DNA of 7,462 nucleotides from DASQUP01 sp035641235 (GTDB taxonomy: Bacteria; Actinomycetota; CADDZG01; WHSQ01). Shown here in pieces: positions 5,182 through 7,462 of this stretch (within the stretch, counting starts at the first letter, position 1; each line of letters starts with the position of its first letter). The position numbers were made by a program, and so were the translations under genes. The stretch covers positions 1-7,462 of the forward strand of contig DASQUP010000300.1 in the NCBI GenBank assembly GCA_035641235.1, read 5' to 3'. The notes below the pieces were generated by a model. The model worked only from the letters and a program-made list of their open reading frames with translations, made no database searches and had not been told where the DNA came from.

Positions 5182-7199
5182 ACGATTTCGAGCGCCTCCT
5201 CAAGGATTCCCTCCGCCGTGCCGGAGAGGTCTATTCGCCGACAGACCAGGCCGCAGCCAGGGAGCGATTCCTGGCTCGCCGGCGCCGGCGGCGTGTTCGC
5301 ATCGTGCTGGCGGGGACCGGTTTTGCGACCGCCGCGGCCGCGGCTGCCTTCCTCTTCTTGGCCCCACGTACGACCGTCGAGGAGCCCCAGCGCGTGCCTC
5401 CAGCAGCGAGCTCGGAGAAGGCAACTGTCAAGGCGACGATCGAGACCGGGGACGAGCCGAGCGGAGTCGCCGTGGGCGCAGGATTTGTCTGGGTTACCAA
5501 CGAGGGCAGCGAAACGGTGTCACAGATAGATCCAGACACTCAAGACGTTGTAGACACCTTCACGGTTAAAGGCGGTCCGGACGACGTTGCCGTGACGGAG
5601 CAGACCGTATGGGTCGCTACGAGCCGGGGCACTCTCTGGCGGCTTGCTCCCGGAGACAACGAGTTCCTTCAGCGGCCGGGGATAGGCGGCGGTTCAGGCC
5701 ACCTGGACATCGCCGCCGAGGGATCCGACCTCTTCGTCCAGGTGCAGGATGGCCCGCTGGTCGTCCTGGACGACTCGGGCGGAGCGCCGAAGCAGGAGCG
5801 ATACGAACTCGCGGGGGACGCGACGGATGTCGCGGTCCACGGGGATCTGGTGTGGGTGTACGAGCGCTCCGAGGAAAGGGTGGTCCGTTTCGACAGGGAT
5901 TCTGGCCGCCGCCTCGGCGAGACCCCAGTCGGCGACGCCGCGAGCCAAGACCTCGGGGCCACCGACGGATACGGGTGGTTCTTCCGAGGATCGGATGCCA
6001 CGCTGATTCAGATCCGTGCCGAGGACGGAGCCATAGACAATGCAGTGGCGATGGACGGAAGCTTTGGTGCGATAAGCCCTGCCCCCGACGGGGTCTGGGT
6101 AATGACGGCCTCGAGCGATACCGGTGAAGGAAACCTCTATCGCGTGAGATCCAATCGAGCAGAGAAAGTCGACGCCCCCGTCCTGCTCGGCGGCCTCCCG
6201 TACGACGTGGCTGCAGGGCCTGAGGGCATCTGGGTAACGAACTACGACTCCGGGACGGTCACGGGGATCGATCTCATTCCTGCCGACGAACCCGAGCCGG
6301 TGGACCCGGCGCCCGACGCGCAGGTGCTCTTCTATTACTCCGCAGATGGCGACATCTTCGCCCTCAGCGAGGACGGCTCCACCGAGCCGGTGGTGGCAAC
6401 GCTGGCGCGTGAGACCAACCCGGCGATCTCTCCGACCGGCAAGACGCTCGTTTACCAGGAGGCGCCCAGCGGGGAGCCGGCTCGCATCAGGCTGGTTGCC
6501 CTCGAAGACGAGACGTATCCGGCAGGCACGAAAGAGATTCTTCTGGAAGGGGAGTGGCCCGCCTTGAGCCCCACTGGAGAGCTCGCATGGGTAGAGCCCG
6601 GCGATGGCGCCACCGCGACAAATATCGGGATCGGCCCCATCGCGTCCGAGCCGCGCGTCCAGGTCAACCTTCAACGGGAGTCACTCACTGTGCAGAGGCT
6701 CGCATGGGGTTCCGAAAACGAACTGCTTGTGGAATTCGTAGCCGATGACCAACTTCGATCCGTGTTCTCGATCGATGTCACTCTGTCGCGCACCGCAACT
6801 CCGGCGCCTACTTCTCCGTTGGACGGGCCCCAGGAGGCCTTGATCTCTCCGGCGGCGCATCCCGAGGTGGGAACCACGGCCATCCGGCTGTGCTGCGGTA
6901 GTGCTTCGGACCCGGAGTTCACCACTGCCGAACTCGGTGTGCTAACGGAGACCACCTTCGAGAAGATCATGGGCCTTGAAGATTTCGGCCTCGTGCCCGG
7001 ACCCCCCATGTTCGCGGTTCCCGCAGGCACCCTCGAATACGAGGAGACTTCGGGATGGTCGAACGGATCGACGCCGACCTGGCTCGTTGGTGATGGTGAC
7101 CGTGTGTTCCTGGTGAGCAGTGAGCGCGAGGCCGACCTCGTTCCGCTCGACGGTGTTAGCGGCGTCGCCGTTGTCCCCGGCGCGCTATCCGACGACTAG
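5178..7199 (+). CDS. Single-pass membrane double beta-propeller protein, probable anti-sigma/sensor, 673 aa
   Basis: Inferred to be the anti-sigma factor or sensor of the ECF sigma factor with which it overlaps (ATGA; GGGGGG 6 nt upstream). Residues 1-41 form a short helical, charged cytoplasmic part ending in RRRRRRVR (34-41), with no HxxxCxxC zinc anti-sigma motif. Residues 42-62 are one membrane helix, N-in by the positive-inside rule. A Pro/Glu/Ser linker (63-88) leads to seven YVTN/YncE-like blades at about 91-366, repeating a G-x-x-x-D/G-V-A-V ... VWV ... D pattern; VWV or IWV appears at 104, 144, 225, 306 and 351. A Pro/Asp linker (367-380) precedes a second TolB/PD40-like region (381-537, with NPAISPTGKTLVY and PALSPTGELAWVEP). 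A Pro/Thr-rich break follows, then a last portion (about 550-670). The only cysteines are adjacent, Cys572-Cys573. The open frame runs upstream to 4722 as a shadow of the sigma gene. The anti-sigma role is inferred from context; the propeller assignment is well supported. Confidence 0.85.
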   Translation: MNDFERLLKDSLRRAGEVYSPTDQAAARERFLARRRRRRVRIVLAGTGFATAAAAAAFLFLAPRTTVEEPQRVPPAASSEKATVKATIETGDEPSGVAVGAGFVWVTNEGSETVSQIDPDTQDVVDTFTVKGGPDDVAVTEQTVWVATSRGTLWRLAPGDNEFLQRPGIGGGSGHLDIAAEGSDLFVQVQDGPLVVLDDSGGAPKQERYELAGDATDVAVHGDLVWVYERSEERVVRFDRDSGRRLGETPVGDAASQDLGATDGYGWFFRGSDATLIQIRAEDGAIDNAVAMDGSFGAISPAPDGVWVMTASSDTGEGNLYRVRSNRAEKVDAPVLLGGLPYDVAAGPEGIWVTNYDSGTVTGIDLIPADEPEPVDPAPDAQVLFYYSADGDIFALSEDGSTEPVVATLARETNPAISPTGKTLVYQEAPSGEPARIRLVALEDETYPAGTKEILLEGEWPALSPTGELAWVEPGDGATATNIGIGPIASEPRVQVNLQRESLTVQRLAWGSENELLVEFVADDQLRSVFSIDVTLSRTATPAPTSPLDGPQEALISPAAHPEVGTTAIRLCCGSASDPEFTTAELGVLTETTFEKIMGLEDFGLVPGPPMFAVPAGTLEYEETSGWSNGSTPTWLVGDGDRVFLVSSEREADLVPLDGVSGVAVVPGALSDD

Positions 7200-7203
7200 C
7201 CGC

Positions 7204-7462
7204 TCATACCGACGCGGGCGGGAGAACCATTGGGAATCCGAACCGGCCAACAAGATCGGGCTCGCCGAACACGACGATTCCCGCGATGCCTTTACCTGTC
7301 GTTGTGAGTACGGCGATTCCTAACGCCTCGTGCATTTCGCCGCCGGCGCGTAGATAGGCGGCAGCGGCGGGCTGCCCGTTGGCTGCGGTCGCAAGCATGC
7401 GCCAGTCACCGGGAGCTCCAACAGCGTCGCGGATGACGCGGAGGCAATCGTCGCGGCCGGCC
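7204..7462 (-). CDS. C-terminal end of a SnoaL-domain protein, probably an ECF sigma factor (partial)
   Basis: The last 85 residues of a gene that begins beyond the right edge; the frame is open to the window end. Features such as DWRMLATAANGQPAAAAYLR, then GIAVLTTTGKGIAGIVVF and the ending PDLVGRFGFPMVLPP, fit the beta-strands of a SnoaL/NTF2-like fold. In particular they fit the C-terminal extension of ECF sigma factors of the SigJ/ECF41 or SigX5 kind, which commonly end in a phrase like F-x-x-P-x-L-x-x-x-F-G-L-P. In those proteins this domain modulates sigma activity without a classic anti-sigma factor. A free-standing SnoaL-like enzyme is the other possibility, since no sigma region is in view. 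The in-frame ATG at 7398 is internal, because similarity continues upstream of it. The gene converges on the propeller gene with 4 nt between stop codons. Confidence 0.6.
   Translation of the reverse strand, partial: AGRDDCLRVIRDAVGAPGDWRMLATAANGQPAAAAYLRAGGEMHEALGIAVLTTTGKGIAGIVVFGEPDLVGRFGFPMVLPPASV

Noticed and set aside
5694..6674. A 326-codon open frame on the minus strand antisense to the propeller gene
   Set aside because: No recognisable domain, Arg/Gly/Val-rich shadow composition, and the plus strand shows clear propeller repeats.

Overview
The window is a dense, GC-rich, fully bacterial segment. Its short intergenic gaps, GTG starts, 4-nt start/stop overlaps, apparently leaderless promoters, a SigE-type ECF sigma factor and an actinobacterial-style ABC-2 permease all point to an actinomycetote, plausibly one of the deep, poorly cultured classes known mainly from metagenomes. 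The taxonomic call is an inference from gene style, not from a marker gene.

Left part (1-4475, all genes on the minus strand, so reading right to left): a leaderless-looking acyl-CoA dehydrogenase (4475-3312); a 164-nt gap holding a long imperfect hairpin and a 13-bp palindrome; a metallo-beta-lactamase-fold hydrolase of the UPF0173 type (3147-2428) with a strong Shine-Dalgarno sequence; a 109-nt gap with a GC-rich hairpin on the stop codon and a perfect 12-bp palindrome; and then a two-gene ABC export cassette. In the cassette, the ATPase (2318-1572) overlaps its 519-residue membrane partner (1575-16) by the 4-nt GTGA junction.

Right part (4600-7199, plus strand): an ECF sigma factor overlaps by ATGA a 673-residue single-pass membrane protein. 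That protein has a short cytoplasmic N-terminus, an Arg-rich stop, one transmembrane helix, then a seven-bladed YVTN/YncE-like beta-propeller and a second TolB/PD40-like region outside the cell. The arrangement is that of a sigma factor with its membrane anti-sigma/sensor, but the partner has no zinc anti-sigma motif and a very large double-propeller exterior. An ECF-like promoter (GGGACAACC, 17 nt after its AAC core, CGTC) lies just upstream of the sigma gene, suggesting autoregulation and leaderless translation. This sigma/propeller pair is the most interesting part of the window.

At the right edge, the 3' end of another minus-strand gene (7462-7204) converges on the propeller gene with only 4 nt between the stop codons. 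Its sequence resembles the SnoaL-like C-terminal domain that ends certain ECF sigma factors, so two unrelated ECF-type regulators may sit tail to tail here. The metabolic genes on the left and the sigma system on the right share the 124-nt divergent region 4476-4599, the only visible link between them.
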